From assembly GCF_003724155.1 (NCBI RefSeq), contig NZ_RJJQ01000002.1, forward strand, positions 310,001-374,000: a stretch of 64,000 nt of DNA. The letters run 5' to 3'. Within the stretch, counting starts at the first letter, position 1. Every line of letters starts with the position of its first letter. Source of the DNA: Flexivirga caeni. GTDB taxonomy: Bacteria > Actinomycetota > Actinomycetes > Actinomycetales > Dermatophilaceae. The notes beneath the pieces were generated by a model that saw only the letters and a list, made by a program, of their open reading frames with translations, was not told the origin of the DNA and made no database searches. A program made the position numbers and the translations under genes. Shown here piece by piece: positions 1 to 9,149 of this stretch.

Positions 1-475
1 CGTTGACGACGTTGAAGTGCGGCACCGGCATCACCGGGGTGGTGCCCAACTGGTCGGAGATCCACTCGTGCAACGGGATCCGTTGCTGGTGTGCGAAGGC
101 ACGAGCGCAGGCGATCGATACCGCGACTGCCGTGTTGGCACCGATCTTCGCGAACCGGCCGGTGCCGTCGAGCCGATAGAGGGCACCGTCGATGTCATCG
201 AGGGTCACCCACTTCGTACCTGTCAGCAGGGGCTCGACCTGATCGGCGACCAGCGTGACCGCGTTCGTAACTCCGCGGCCACCGAAGTCGGAGCCACCGT
301 CCCGCAGTTCGCGCGCTTCGTGATCACCGGTGGAAGCGCCGGCAGGGGCGCTGCCGGAGAAGCTGGCCCCGTCATCGGTGACCACCTGCACTTGCAGCGT
401 CGGGTGACCCCGGGAATCCAGGATCTGCTCCGCGGTGACGCTCCTGAGTCGCAATCCGTCATTCGTGGTCATCAT
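1..475 (-). CDS. eno: Enolase paralogue, N-terminal part (cut by window edge)
   Basis: Enolase interconverts 2-phosphoglycerate and phosphoenolpyruvate in cytosolic glycolysis. The 158 visible residues match the enolase N-terminal domain: ILDSRGHPTLQVQVV near residue 18, the Mg-binding loop as AGAST in place of the usual SGAST, the HEARELRDG segment, KIGANTAVAVS, and finally MPVPHFNVVN where common enolases read PVPMMNIINGG. The substitutions and the gene's place behind two MutS-like ATPases suggest a divergent paralogue rather than the main housekeeping copy. ATG codons occur at 475 and 472; a GAGAGG ribosome site lies just upstream and fits the second slightly better. The gene starts 6 nt after the preceding stop, so it is the third gene of an operon. 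The active-site barrel lies outside the window, so catalytic competence cannot be judged. Confidence 0.85.
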   Translation of the reverse strand, partial: MMTTNDGLRLRSVTAEQILDSRGHPTLQVQVVTDDGASFSGSAPAGASTGDHEARELRDGGSDFGGRGVTNAVTLVADQVEPLLTGTKWVTLDDIDGALYRLDGTGRFAKIGANTAVAVSIACARAFAHQQRIPLHEWISDQLGTTPVMPVPHFNVVN

Positions 476-481
476 GGCCTC

Positions 482-2119
482 TCAGCTGGTTTGGGTGGCT
501 GGTGATGGGGCGTGGTCGTCGGTGGCGGCCGAATCCTGTTGCTGCTGCTGGTCTTTAACGCCATGCTGCTGATCTTTGACGCCAGCGCCGATGTCGGTAT
601 CGATGGTGTTCAGTGGTTTGCCGAAGACCGTGCGGTACACGTCGCCGCCGAAACTGGTGGGCAGTGGCGGTGCCTCGATCAGCTGATACGTCCGCTGCCC
701 GTCGGCGCCGCGCTCGGCCCGCAGGAACACCGACGCCCGGGAATCGTCGAAGAGCCGCTGGGCAAGAGTGAACAAGTGCGTCACCAACAGCACGCTCACG
801 CCGCTGTCGACCAGGGCCGTGAGCACGTCGAAACCGACGTCGGAGGCCTCCTGCTCATTCGTGGACGCGAACGACTCGTTCGCCAGCAGCATCCCGCCCG
901 GCGCCACCGCACCGATGATCCGGCTCATCCGCTCCAGCTCCTCGTCGAACTTCCCGCGCTCCATGGCGGCGTCCTCCTCGCGCTTGAAGTGCGTGAAAAC
1001 CCCACTGCAGACGGCAAACCGGAACTCATCGGCCGCCACGAACATGCCGGCCTGAGCCATCAATTGGGCAACGCCGATGCCGCGCAAGGTCGTGGACTTG
1101 CCACCCCGGTTGGCGCCAGTGAGCACCACCAGGCGTGCCGGCCCGGCAGCGACCGTCACGGGCACCGGGGCCTGCTTGCTTTGCAGCGCAAGCGGCACGT
1201 CGCACAGCCCCGAGGCGCTCAACTCGGTTTCGCCCTCGCGCTCATGCTCGTCGCAGACGTCCGGCACACAGGTCGACACATCGAGCTCGTGCAGGGTGTC
1301 TCGCAACCGGACACAGCCGAGGTAGAACGCCACTTCGCGTTGCAGGCAGCTCAAGAAGTTCAGAATGTGTGTTGCCGAGGTGTCGGCAGCGTCGGCAACC
1401 TGGGTCAGGCTGCGGTCGCGGAACGCGCCGAAGGCTTCCATCCCTGCCTGATCCCGCTCGGCGATCGTGTAGGAGAACGTCGGCTTGCGCAGACTCGGCC
1501 GCCTGCCGATCAGCCAGTTGCCCGACGTGCGCGCCAGCAGCGGGCGCATCCCGGACACCGTGTCGTTGCGGTCCAACCGCGCCGACACCAGCAGGCCGTG
1601 CGCCAGTTCCAGCTCCCTCACCTGCTCGCCGGCCTCCTGCAAGTAGGCGTCGTCGAGCTGCTCGGCCAGCACAGTGCACATCGTGCGCACAGCGTCCGAC
1701 CTGGCGGTCCTGAGCAGCGCGTCGCTCACCCGCCGTACCCGGGCGACCGCGTCCAGCAGGCGCTTGAGGACCTCCACCGACCGGCGCAGGGTGGATTCCG
1801 GTCGCACCATGAACGTGCTGCGGTAGATCTTTTTCTCATCAGCGATCGCCTCGGAGGCGATCGTGTACAGGTCTGCGAACTCGTCAGGATGGGCCATCGC
1901 ATCGGCCAGTACCGCGCGCCGGTGGCGCACGATGCGCGGCGCGGTGTCGGTGGCGGTGAGCACCTGCGCACACACGGCATACATCAGCGGGTCGTCGCCG
2001 GACATCGCACGTAGGACGACCGGCAACTCCAAATCAGCGACCAGGTCGGCCAGCAGGGGCGGTGTCTCGTCGTCGGGTGCGGCCAGGTCGCGGTCGGGGA
2101 AGAGCAAGTGCGGGCGCAT
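482..2119 (-). CDS. MutS-family P-loop ATPase (second of a tandem pair)
   Basis: 545-residue protein whose C-terminal third is a MutS domain V ATPase. Walker A is TGANRGGKS at about residues 334-342. The Walker B-like segment is GGMLLANESFAST at about 409-420, with Asn-Glu where classical MutS has Asp-Glu. A helical core precedes it (about 80-320). There is no N-terminal mismatch-recognition domain with the Phe-x-Glu motif, so direct mismatch repair is unlikely. The C-terminal tail is rich in Gln and Asp. The start ATG overlaps the last base of the upstream MutS-like gene, indicating translational coupling, and the enolase paralogue follows 6 nt after the stop. The domain assignment is firm, but the substrate and role are unknown. 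Confidence 0.85.
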   Translation of the reverse strand: MRPHLLFPDRDLAAPDDETPPLLADLVADLELPVVLRAMSGDDPLMYAVCAQVLTATDTAPRIVRHRRAVLADAMAHPDEFADLYTIASEAIADEKKIYRSTFMVRPESTLRRSVEVLKRLLDAVARVRRVSDALLRTARSDAVRTMCTVLAEQLDDAYLQEAGEQVRELELAHGLLVSARLDRNDTVSGMRPLLARTSGNWLIGRRPSLRKPTFSYTIAERDQAGMEAFGAFRDRSLTQVADAADTSATHILNFLSCLQREVAFYLGCVRLRDTLHELDVSTCVPDVCDEHEREGETELSASGLCDVPLALQSKQAPVPVTVAAGPARLVVLTGANRGGKSTTLRGIGVAQLMAQAGMFVAADEFRFAVCSGVFTHFKREEDAAMERGKFDEELERMSRIIGAVAPGGMLLANESFASTNEQEASDVGFDVLTALVDSGVSVLLVTHLFTLAQRLFDDSRASVFLRAERGADGQRTYQLIEAPPLPTSFGGDVYRTVFGKPLNTIDTDIGAGVKDQQHGVKDQQQQQDSAATDDHAPSPATQTS

Positions 2120-3651
2120 CAGCTCACCGCCTGACGAATGTCGTCATAGGTCAGCCGGTGGCTTCGCGCGATCGCGGCCGCGTGGACTTTGCCGTCCGCG
2201 CGCTTGCGCACCACCTTGAACGTCCGCACAGCGTCGTCCGCAGGGTCGGTGGTACTCATCATGCTCACCACGTGCTCGTCCAGCCGGGTCAGGTCGTCCA
2301 CGAACGTCACGTACACACCAAGGGCACCGGTGTCGATGACCTGCCGCAGAATGGTGGCACCGAGCGCGTACGCGTCAGCCAGCGAGGTGGAGCCGAAGGT
2401 CTCATTGAAGATCACGACACTGTCGCCGGTAGCATGTTCCAAAAGTGTTCTGGCACGGCGCAATTCGTCCTCCAGCTTTCCCGACAACGTCTCAATGGAC
2501 TCGGCTCGCTCGAAGTGGGTGTACACCGCGTCGGGAAGGAACAGCGCCGCCTGGGCTGCCGGCACGGGCAGCCCGAGAGATGCCAGATAGTGCAACTGCC
2601 CGAACAGACGGGCGGTCGTCGTCTTCCCGCCCTGGTTCGGTCCGGAGATCGCCAGGATTTGCTCGGGCGGGGTGAGCTGAAGATCGTTGCTCACGCACCG
2701 TTCCTGGTCGCCGGCGCGCTGGCGTGCCAGCGCCACGTCACAGCCGGCGACGATGCGCTCGGCACGGTTCTGCCGGGACAGCCGCGGCAGCGTCCACTTC
2801 ACACCCGCCGGCCGCAAGGTGCGCATGAACTCCAGGTACTGCAGGTAAAAGGCCGCCTCACGTTCGGCGTCCCGGTACCACTGCGGAAGGAACTGCGCAT
2901 GTGTCCGGTGGAACGCCGCAACGTCCGCGAACAGGCGGGGAAACAATTGGCCGAGCATGTGCAGCACGGCCGTCTCGACACGATCGAGCTGGTGCGCGCC
3001 GCGGCGTTCAGCCGTGTCGTCGACCCCGGTCGGCGCGGAGAACCGCGCGAACGTCTCCAGCACGGACCCGGCGAAATCCGGTTCGTCACCGGGCGCGGCG
3101 ACGGTGATCTTTCCCGCGTGTGTGTGGACCACGAACCGCACGTCATCCAGGCCCTGCTCCAGATGATCCGCCTCGTCCCGCAGCGCCTGGAACTCGCTGC
3201 TCGAGCGGTAGGCGCTCAGCCGATCACGCAGGTCACGCAGTCCGACGGACTGCAACGGTGCGGCATCCAGTCCCTGGCTTGCTGCAGTCACCGCATCGCA
3301 ATGTGCCGCTGCCGCACCCAGGAACCACCGGTCTGCTTGCATCGGGTCGTACAGCTTCTCCGCCAAACGCGTCCGCACCGCGGCAGCATCCGCCACGAAC
3401 GACTTGATCACCTCCGCGGTGGCGGCATCCTCCAAGTCCGCGAAAACCTCGTGCCGGTGACCGATCACGTCCAGGTCATCACTCGGACGGTCGAAGAACT
3501 CCTCGAACCGGTATTCCTCGCAGCCTGCGCTGATCGCTGCGAATACCTGGTCCAAATTCAGGTCGCCCAGCGTGTCGTCCGGTGGACGGCGACCGAGCGT
3601 GGCCGGGTCAGGGGAGACCGGATAAAGCAGCGTAGAGCGATTGCGGAGCAT
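2119..3651 (-). CDS. MutS-family P-loop ATPase (first of a tandem pair)
   Basis: 510-residue relative of the downstream gene. Walker A is SGPNQGGKT at about residues 336-344 and the Walker B-like segment is SVVIFNETFGST at about 415-426, again with Asn-Glu instead of Asp-Glu. The C-terminal HRLTYDDIRQAVS tail is typical of MutS-related ATPases without mismatch-binding domains. An AAGGTGAG ribosome site about 8 nt upstream supports the ATG at 3651. The stop overlaps the start of the next MutS-like gene. Two dissimilar but co-translated MutS ATPases suggest a heterodimer, since MutS ATPase domains work as dimers. This is inference; the biological role is not known to me. Confidence 0.85.
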   Translation of the reverse strand: MLRNRSTLLYPVSPDPATLGRRPPDDTLGDLNLDQVFAAISAGCEEYRFEEFFDRPSDDLDVIGHRHEVFADLEDAATAEVIKSFVADAAAVRTRLAEKLYDPMQADRWFLGAAAAHCDAVTAASQGLDAAPLQSVGLRDLRDRLSAYRSSSEFQALRDEADHLEQGLDDVRFVVHTHAGKITVAAPGDEPDFAGSVLETFARFSAPTGVDDTAERRGAHQLDRVETAVLHMLGQLFPRLFADVAAFHRTHAQFLPQWYRDAEREAAFYLQYLEFMRTLRPAGVKWTLPRLSRQNRAERIVAGCDVALARQRAGDQERCVSNDLQLTPPEQILAISGPNQGGKTTTARLFGQLHYLASLGLPVPAAQAALFLPDAVYTHFERAESIETLSGKLEDELRRARTLLEHATGDSVVIFNETFGSTSLADAYALGATILRQVIDTGALGVYVTFVDDLTRLDEHVVSMMSTTDPADDAVRTFKVVRKRADGKVHAAAIARSHRLTYDDIRQAVS

Positions 3652-3934
3652 GGGCGTGGCTCACCTTCGTATCGATTGAAGGTGCCATCAGCCGCGAGGG
3701 CGGTTTGCGAGAACATCGCCGGCGGACTCCATCGCCGATTTCACTGTAACGCACGAAATGCCGCTCGGCACCCACCGTGCACGCGGCCGTGTCTCTTCTC
3801 GTTCCGTGATGCAGTGTGCAGTGAGTGCGCGGTCGCCCGTGCCGGTATGCGGCGGGTAGCGCTGCTGGTGTCCCAGTGATCCGTCTCTCGCGGACGCAAT
3901 GCACCCACGTGCGAGTGGGGTCGACCGGGGACTT

Positions 3935-5161
3935 CTAACCCTTGCTCGCTGTGGTGGACAACCGTCGGCGAGTCAGCACCAGCAATGGGAGGGCGGCGAG
4001 CTGGACGAGCGCGGAGACCACGGCCAGTGCCACCAGGGACGTGTCGTAGAGCACGCCGAGCAGGATGCTGCCGACGAACCACGCGACGCCGAAGCCGGTG
4101 TCGAACAGCCCGAAGGCCGTGGCGCGCCGGTCGGCGGGCACGATGGTGGTGAGCACTGCCTTGATGATCGACTCCTGCGCGGCCATACCCAGACCCCAGG
4201 CAAGGATCCCGATCACGGCCAGCGGCAAGCCGCCGAGGAAGACCAGCGGTGCGTATGCGGCGGTCAGGACCGTCACGACGAGCACGGACCGCAGACCGAC
4301 CCGGTCGAACACCTTGCCCAGGACCAGTGCGGCCACTGCCTCGGCGGCCATTGCCACGGCATACAGCACCGGTGCGACCGTGGAACCGACCATGCGCTCT
4401 TCGCTGAAATGCAACGCGATCAGCGGCCAGTCGGCGTAGCCGACCGCGATCAAGCCCATCGCGGCCAGGTAGAGCCAAAACGCCGGCGGGCGCGGTGCGC
4501 TGTCGGTCAGCTGGGCGGGTGCCTCAGCCTCCAGGTCCGCGGGGTTGGGGAACTGCCGCCAGGTGAACACCAACGAGAGCAGGGTCAGTGCGGCCGGGAT
4601 GCCGAGCCAGGCGAAGGCAGACCGGTCACTTCCGTGCAACCACAGGACAAGGCTGACCACCAGCGGGCCGACCATCGCGCCACCGGCATCGAGCGCCTCG
4701 CGCACGCCGAACGCCCAGCCGCCGCCGAGTCGGTGTGCCGCATGTGCGGTCATCGCGTCCCGGGTCGGGATGCGGATCGCCCGCCCGACCCGTTCGGTGA
4801 CGATCAGGGCCGCGGCGACCGGCCAGTTGCCGGATACCGCGAGCAATGGCACCACGGCCATCTGCAGGGTGTACCCAAAGAACGCGATCGCCCAATACCT
4901 GCCCGTGCGATCGGCCGCCCGCCCAGCGAACCAACGCAACCCGTAGCCGAGCAACTCGCCGCCCCCGGCGACGACCGAGACGACCAGGCCGCTGGCCCCC
5001 AGCGATCCGAGGAAGGGACCGGTAATGCTGCGGGCGCCCTCGTGCGTCATGTCGGAGAAGGCGCTGACGACCCCGATCAGCAGCACGAACCGCAACGCGG
5101 CGCGCCGGGCCAGCACCGGATGCGGACGGATAGGCACCGGGCGATCGGCGGGATCCTGCAC
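3935..5161 (-). CDS. Major facilitator superfamily transporter
   Basis: About 408 residues with the hydrophobic pattern of a 12-helix MFS permease of the inner membrane. The loop between helices 2 and 3 carries RWFAGRAADRTGRYW, the usual MFS signature, and the first helix segment contains SDMTHEGARSI, as in permeases often annotated as drug or small-molecule exporters. I chose the GTG at 5161 because GGAGGTG lies 6 nt upstream; an ATG at 5260 would add 33 residues of low-complexity leader. The gene stands alone and is divergent from the PAP2 gene. The substrate cannot be inferred. Confidence 0.82.
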   Translation of the reverse strand: MQDPADRPVPIRPHPVLARRAALRFVLLIGVVSAFSDMTHEGARSITGPFLGSLGASGLVVSVVAGGGELLGYGLRWFAGRAADRTGRYWAIAFFGYTLQMAVVPLLAVSGNWPVAAALIVTERVGRAIRIPTRDAMTAHAAHRLGGGWAFGVREALDAGGAMVGPLVVSLVLWLHGSDRSAFAWLGIPAALTLLSLVFTWRQFPNPADLEAEAPAQLTDSAPRPPAFWLYLAAMGLIAVGYADWPLIALHFSEERMVGSTVAPVLYAVAMAAEAVAALVLGKVFDRVGLRSVLVVTVLTAAYAPLVFLGGLPLAVIGILAWGLGMAAQESIIKAVLTTIVPADRRATAFGLFDTGFGVAWFVGSILLGVLYDTSLVALAVVSALVQLAALPLLVLTRRRLSTTASKG

Positions 5162-5368
5162 GGTGGGCACCTCCGCGCTCCATGCGGCGCACGATCGCAC
5201 GCCGCCGGTTCGAAAGTATCGCTCCCGACCCGGGAACGGTGGCAACGTCATCATGCTCACCGCAGCCGTTCACCTGCAGCTCTCAGGACCCTCTCAGCCA
5301 GGAAAGGATTAGCTGGCGGCTCGACGCGCCCAGCCGGGCGCACCGAACGAAAGGCCACACCTACCCTC

Positions 5369-6001
5369 ATGTTTTCGGAGGCGCTGACGATCTCGACGTA
5401 CGACGGGGCGCGCATCGACGGTTCGCTCTTCCGGGACGTCACCCAGTTCGCGCGACACACCCACTGGCTCAACACGGCAGCGGAAGCCTGGACCACCTAC
5501 AGCATCGGCCTCTTCGTCATCCTGCTGCTGGTGGGCTGGTGGATTTCCCGCCGGTACGGGGACCGGCAGATGACGACGGCCCTGGTCGCACCCATCGGCG
5601 TCGCAGTGGCATTCCTGGTGACCGAAGTGATCAAGAACCAGTTCGGTGAACTGCGCCCCTGCCGTTCCGTACCGCACGCGTTCATCGTTGAAACGTGCCC
5701 TGCACCAACGGATTACGCCATGCCGAGCGGACACACCACGTTCGCAGCCGCTGTCGCGGTCGCCCTCTTCTTCGTGAACCGACGACTCGGTGTCATCGCC
5801 GCACTGCTGGCGATCCTCGAAGCCATTAGCCGGGTATACGTCGGCGCGCACTACCCGCACGACGTCATCGCCGCCATGGTCGTCGCGGTGGTCGTCGTGC
5901 TGATCACCAGCCCGCTGCTCTCTCGTCTCCTGCAACGGGTCGTCGGCAGAGCACGCCGCGGACCCTTACATGGGCTGCTGTCAACCCGCGGCGCCGGCTG
6001 A
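5369..6001 (+). CDS. PAP2-superfamily membrane phosphatase
   Basis: 210-residue integral membrane protein of the type 2 phosphatidic acid phosphatase family. All three catalytic motifs are present: KNQFGELRP (residues 89-97), PSGH (119-122) and SRVYVGAHYPHD (154-165). Such enzymes dephosphorylate lipid phosphates such as phosphatidate or undecaprenyl pyrophosphate at the outer face of the membrane. About five hydrophobic segments surround the motifs. The ATG at 5369 is the only reasonable start in frame; a GAAAGG lies rather far upstream (about 14 nt). The gene is divergent from the MFS gene. The exact substrate is unknown. Confidence 0.88.
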   Translation: MFSEALTISTYDGARIDGSLFRDVTQFARHTHWLNTAAEAWTTYSIGLFVILLLVGWWISRRYGDRQMTTALVAPIGVAVAFLVTEVIKNQFGELRPCRSVPHAFIVETCPAPTDYAMPSGHTTFAAAVAVALFFVNRRLGVIAALLAILEAISRVYVGAHYPHDVIAAMVVAVVVVLITSPLLSRLLQRVVGRARRGPLHGLLSTRGAG

Positions 6002-6172
6002 GGACGCCGAACGGGATCACGCACCACAGCTGACCGGACTGGGCTGCCAAGCCCCGGGTAGGGCAAGCCGGGCCTGGCTGTGCACGGTGCTTCCTTTCGC
6101 GGCGACGCACTCGAGTATCGAGCTATAGCACCTCGTGGTCCCTGTGCGGCCATTCACGTTCGGAAGGGCCTG

Positions 6173-8799
6173 TCAGCGGTGTGACGGCACCTCGTAGGCA
6201 GCCCAGGTGCCGCCGGCCCATTGTCGCCACCGGTCGGCGGTGCTGGTGCCGATGCCGAGCAGGTCGGCCAGGACCGCGGGCGGCAGCTCACGGGCCAGGG
6301 TCAGCAAGGTGGTGTTGCGGGCCTGGCGGGACCGGATCCCTGCCCGGCGCAGTTCATTCAGGAGAGCTTCGGTTCCGAGTCGTTTCCCGGGCCCTCGGCC
6401 GGGAAACAGCCACCTGTCTTCGGAGGTCTCGAAGCTGTTGGCGATGCCGCGCTCTGCCAGTGTGGAGATCGTGCCGGTGGCGGCGTGGCGCAGCACGGTC
6501 GCGATCGGCTCACTGATTTCGACGGCGTCAGTTCCGAGCCGCAGGGTGGTGGGCGGTCCCGGCGTGACGTGCGAGGCACGTAGCTGCACGATCGTGCTGG
6601 CGTGCTGTCCGTACATCAGCACCAGGGTGCCGGCCAGTCGGGTCCGGGGGCTGAGGGTGTGGTCGTGCAGGCAGCGGCGCAACAACTCCCATTGTTGGTC
6701 GGGGTCATTGAAGTCCATCGGGTCGTTCATCCGCGGCACGGGCAAATTCACCGATGACGCGAGCCGGTGTCGCGCCGCCCATCGCAGGAAGACCGACACG
6801 GAGATCGCGTCCGACCGGCGACGGGCCAGCCACTGATCCAGCACCGGCTGACGCAGGGACCCGATGTGTTCACCGCGTGAATGGAGTTCGTCGACCAGGC
6901 GCCGCGGCCCGTACAGCATGCCGCGGGCCAGGGTGCACGTTCGTTGTGGGTCACGGCCGGTCGCCAGCCGTCGCCGGACACCCGGCAGCACGTGCCAGTG
7001 GACGTACCGGGCGATAACCATCTGATCCTCACCAGGGGTGTGCTCGATCACCCGGGCGAACGCGGCTTCCAATCGCGCGAGGTATTCCTCGCGGGGCGGC
7101 AGCGCTCCGGCGGCCACCAGCAGCCGGCGCAGGTGTTCGACGCTGATGGCTCGGCCGCCGCGGTCGCCTGCTGCGGCATCCAATGTGTCGTGGTCGATCG
7201 GTACCTGTCCGTGTGCCATCCGGGTCAGCAATGTGGTGGCCGCGGGACTGCGCAGGAACCACTGCCGTAGCTGCGGAAAGTCGTGTGTGGCCGCCAACCG
7301 GACGATGAACGAATTCAGGCGCGGATCAACAGGTTCGGACACAGTCTCGCCGAGACGGGCGCGAACCCACTGCCGAGCGCGACAGAACAAGCACCGCGGC
7401 TGCGCCTTGGCCGGCAGGAGCGCGAAGATGCTGCGGGAGCATTGGCGACACTGGGCGCGAGCGGTGCCGCGACAACCGGGGCAGGCATCCTGTGTCGTCT
7501 TCGGGTCGTGTTCGCGGGGGTGGCCACAATCGACGCAGATCAGCTGCGGTCTCATGGCACAGGTCTTGCAGATCCGTTCCCCGGTGCGGCGGGTGCTGAT
7601 GGCCTTGACGGTTTTGCCGCACCGGTCACAGGAGTTTCCCTCCAGCGCGCCGGCCGGTCGCAGCCCGACCGTCACGTCGGCCGCGCCGATCCCGAGCTCC
7701 GTGGCGGTGCGACGCACGTAGTCGCAACATCCGATGCAGGCGGGGCCGCTGGGACCATCGCGCAGGTTGCGGGAGGACCAGCCGCAGCGGACGCATGCCC
7801 TGGCGGGCCGCACCGGACGAGGCTTCGGAAGAGCGCGTGGCCGGCCCGCGAGCTCGCGGCGGTACCAGCACACCTTGCACACCAGTGCCCCCTTCTCGTC
7901 GTGTCCGCCCGGCGGGCGCTTGATCCCGCAATCCGCGCAGGGTTGATAGTTGCGGTTCCGCCAGCAGCTGCCACACAACACGGCACCGTCAGTGGTGAGC
8001 CCGCCGGTGGTCTTCCACTGGTCGCATACGTCGCAGAAGGTTGCCTCGTGTAAGACGACTGCCTGACTGCGACGGAATCGGGAATGACGGTGCGGGCGCG
8101 TCGGCCAGGCCAGCGACCGATACGTGCGGGTGCAGGTATCGCACAGGAAGTGCATGTTGTCCACGAGGGTCAGCGGGTGACGGACCCGCCGGCACATCCG
8201 ACAGGTTGAGTCACCGTCGCCGTGCGGGTTACGTACCCGGGGCCGGATTGGCCCCGCCTGGGCGGCCATCCGCTCTTGGTCGTCGCACCAGTTCCGGCAA
8301 GCCGGGCGAGCCCGGCACGTCCCGCAGATGCTTGCCCGGACACGCCCCGGAAGCTGATGAACCCAGGTTGCTCACAGCATGCACAGGGCTCCTGTTTGCT
8401 CTTCTTCCAGCAGTCCTCGCATGTCATCTGCCCGGACGGCAGCCGGGTCTTGAACCGTCGCGACGAATTGCCGCACGATCCGCAGCGTGGGCGCACCACA
8501 CCCGGGACACCGGCATCGACCAACGCATCCGTTAGCTGCTGCGTGGCACGCACACTGCGCGACGAGCCACTCGTCAGCAGAGACGGCTCGTCAAACAAAT
8601 CCGCTGCGATCTGCCGCGCCGGTCCTTTCGGATGGCAGGCGCGAGCGACGACGGCCAGGACCACGGCTTCGTCGCTGGCGGGAACGGTCGTGACAACGAC
8701 GGCGACGATCAGGCGGATGCATTGCTCTCGGACCGCGGTAGCGTCACCGGGTATGGGCGGCAGCGCAGGGCGCGGCACACCACGGGATCGGGCGCCCAC
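6173..8799 (-). pseudogene. Zinc-finger tyrosine-recombinase-like protein, interrupted by a frameshift
   Basis: Two overlapping frames together encode one protein of about 870 residues. The first frame (GTG at 8799) has two copies of a helical unit plus CxxC zinc fingers and ends in EPCACCEQPGFISFRG. In the next frame the expected continuation reads VRASICGTCRARPACRNWC and runs into the longer downstream frame (internal ATG at 8269). Restoring one base in the C run at 8345-8348 joins them. At least six further CxxC pairs follow, then a C-terminal tyrosine-recombinase fold. That fold looks catalytically dead: the first Arg box reads LMYGQHASTIVQL, the HxLRH box reads RQARNTT, and the next His is replaced (LLGIG). 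The GTG overlaps the stop of the HTH gene (TAGTG). The break may be a real mutation, a programmed shift or a sequencing error. Confidence 0.75.
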
Positions 8800-9149
8800 T
8801 ACTGGTCGGTGCGCCGCACGCTCACCCGAGCCGGCTTACGGGTCCGCCCGTCCGGGGTGGCGCGTGCCACCGGCGATACCCCGCCAGCGGCGTGACGCTT
8901 CGGCTTCTCCTGCGCGGCCCGCACCACCTGCACCAAATCCGCCGGGGTGCAGTCCAACGCGTCACACGCAGCGGCCAGCACGCGCATGTTCAACCGCTCC
9001 GGCACCTGGGTGACCAACCGATACACCTGGGTCGCCGACAAATGCACCCCGCGCGCCTCCAGCAACGGCACCAAGTCCGTGGTCGCGAACATGCCGCGAG
9101 AGGCCATCACCTCCCGTAGCTTCCAGGCGATCGTCACGTCCGTAGTCAT
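8799..9149 (-). CDS. Small Cro/C1-type HTH protein of the recombinase trio
   Basis: 116-residue protein with a single helix-turn-helix domain (about residues 6-72; segments LVPLLEARGVHLSATQVYRL and LAAACDALDCTPADLV) of the Cro/C1 type, followed by a basic tail rich in Arg and Lys. The start ATG overlaps the TGA of the integrase gene (ATGA), and its TAG overlaps the GTG of the zinc-finger gene, so all three are translationally coupled. An upstream in-frame start at 9338 was rejected because it would read through the end of the integrase. It may control the operon or act as a DNA-binding partner of the recombinase, comparable in position to the small accessory protein of Tn554-like elements; that comparison is inference. 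Confidence 0.82.
   Translation of the reverse strand: MTTDVTIAWKLREVMASRGMFATTDLVPLLEARGVHLSATQVYRLVTQVPERLNMRVLAAACDALDCTPADLVQVVRAAQEKPKRHAAGGVSPVARATPDGRTRKPARVSVRRTDQ

Noticed and set aside
2062-3879. 605-codon plus-strand frame
   Set aside because: It lies opposite the MutS-like gene, shows no family features and reflects GC-rich codon bias on the other strand.
3899-5368. Long N-terminal extension of the PAP2 gene
   Set aside because: The extension is antisense to the MFS gene and lacks any recognisable domain; PAP2 proteins start near the ATG at 5369.
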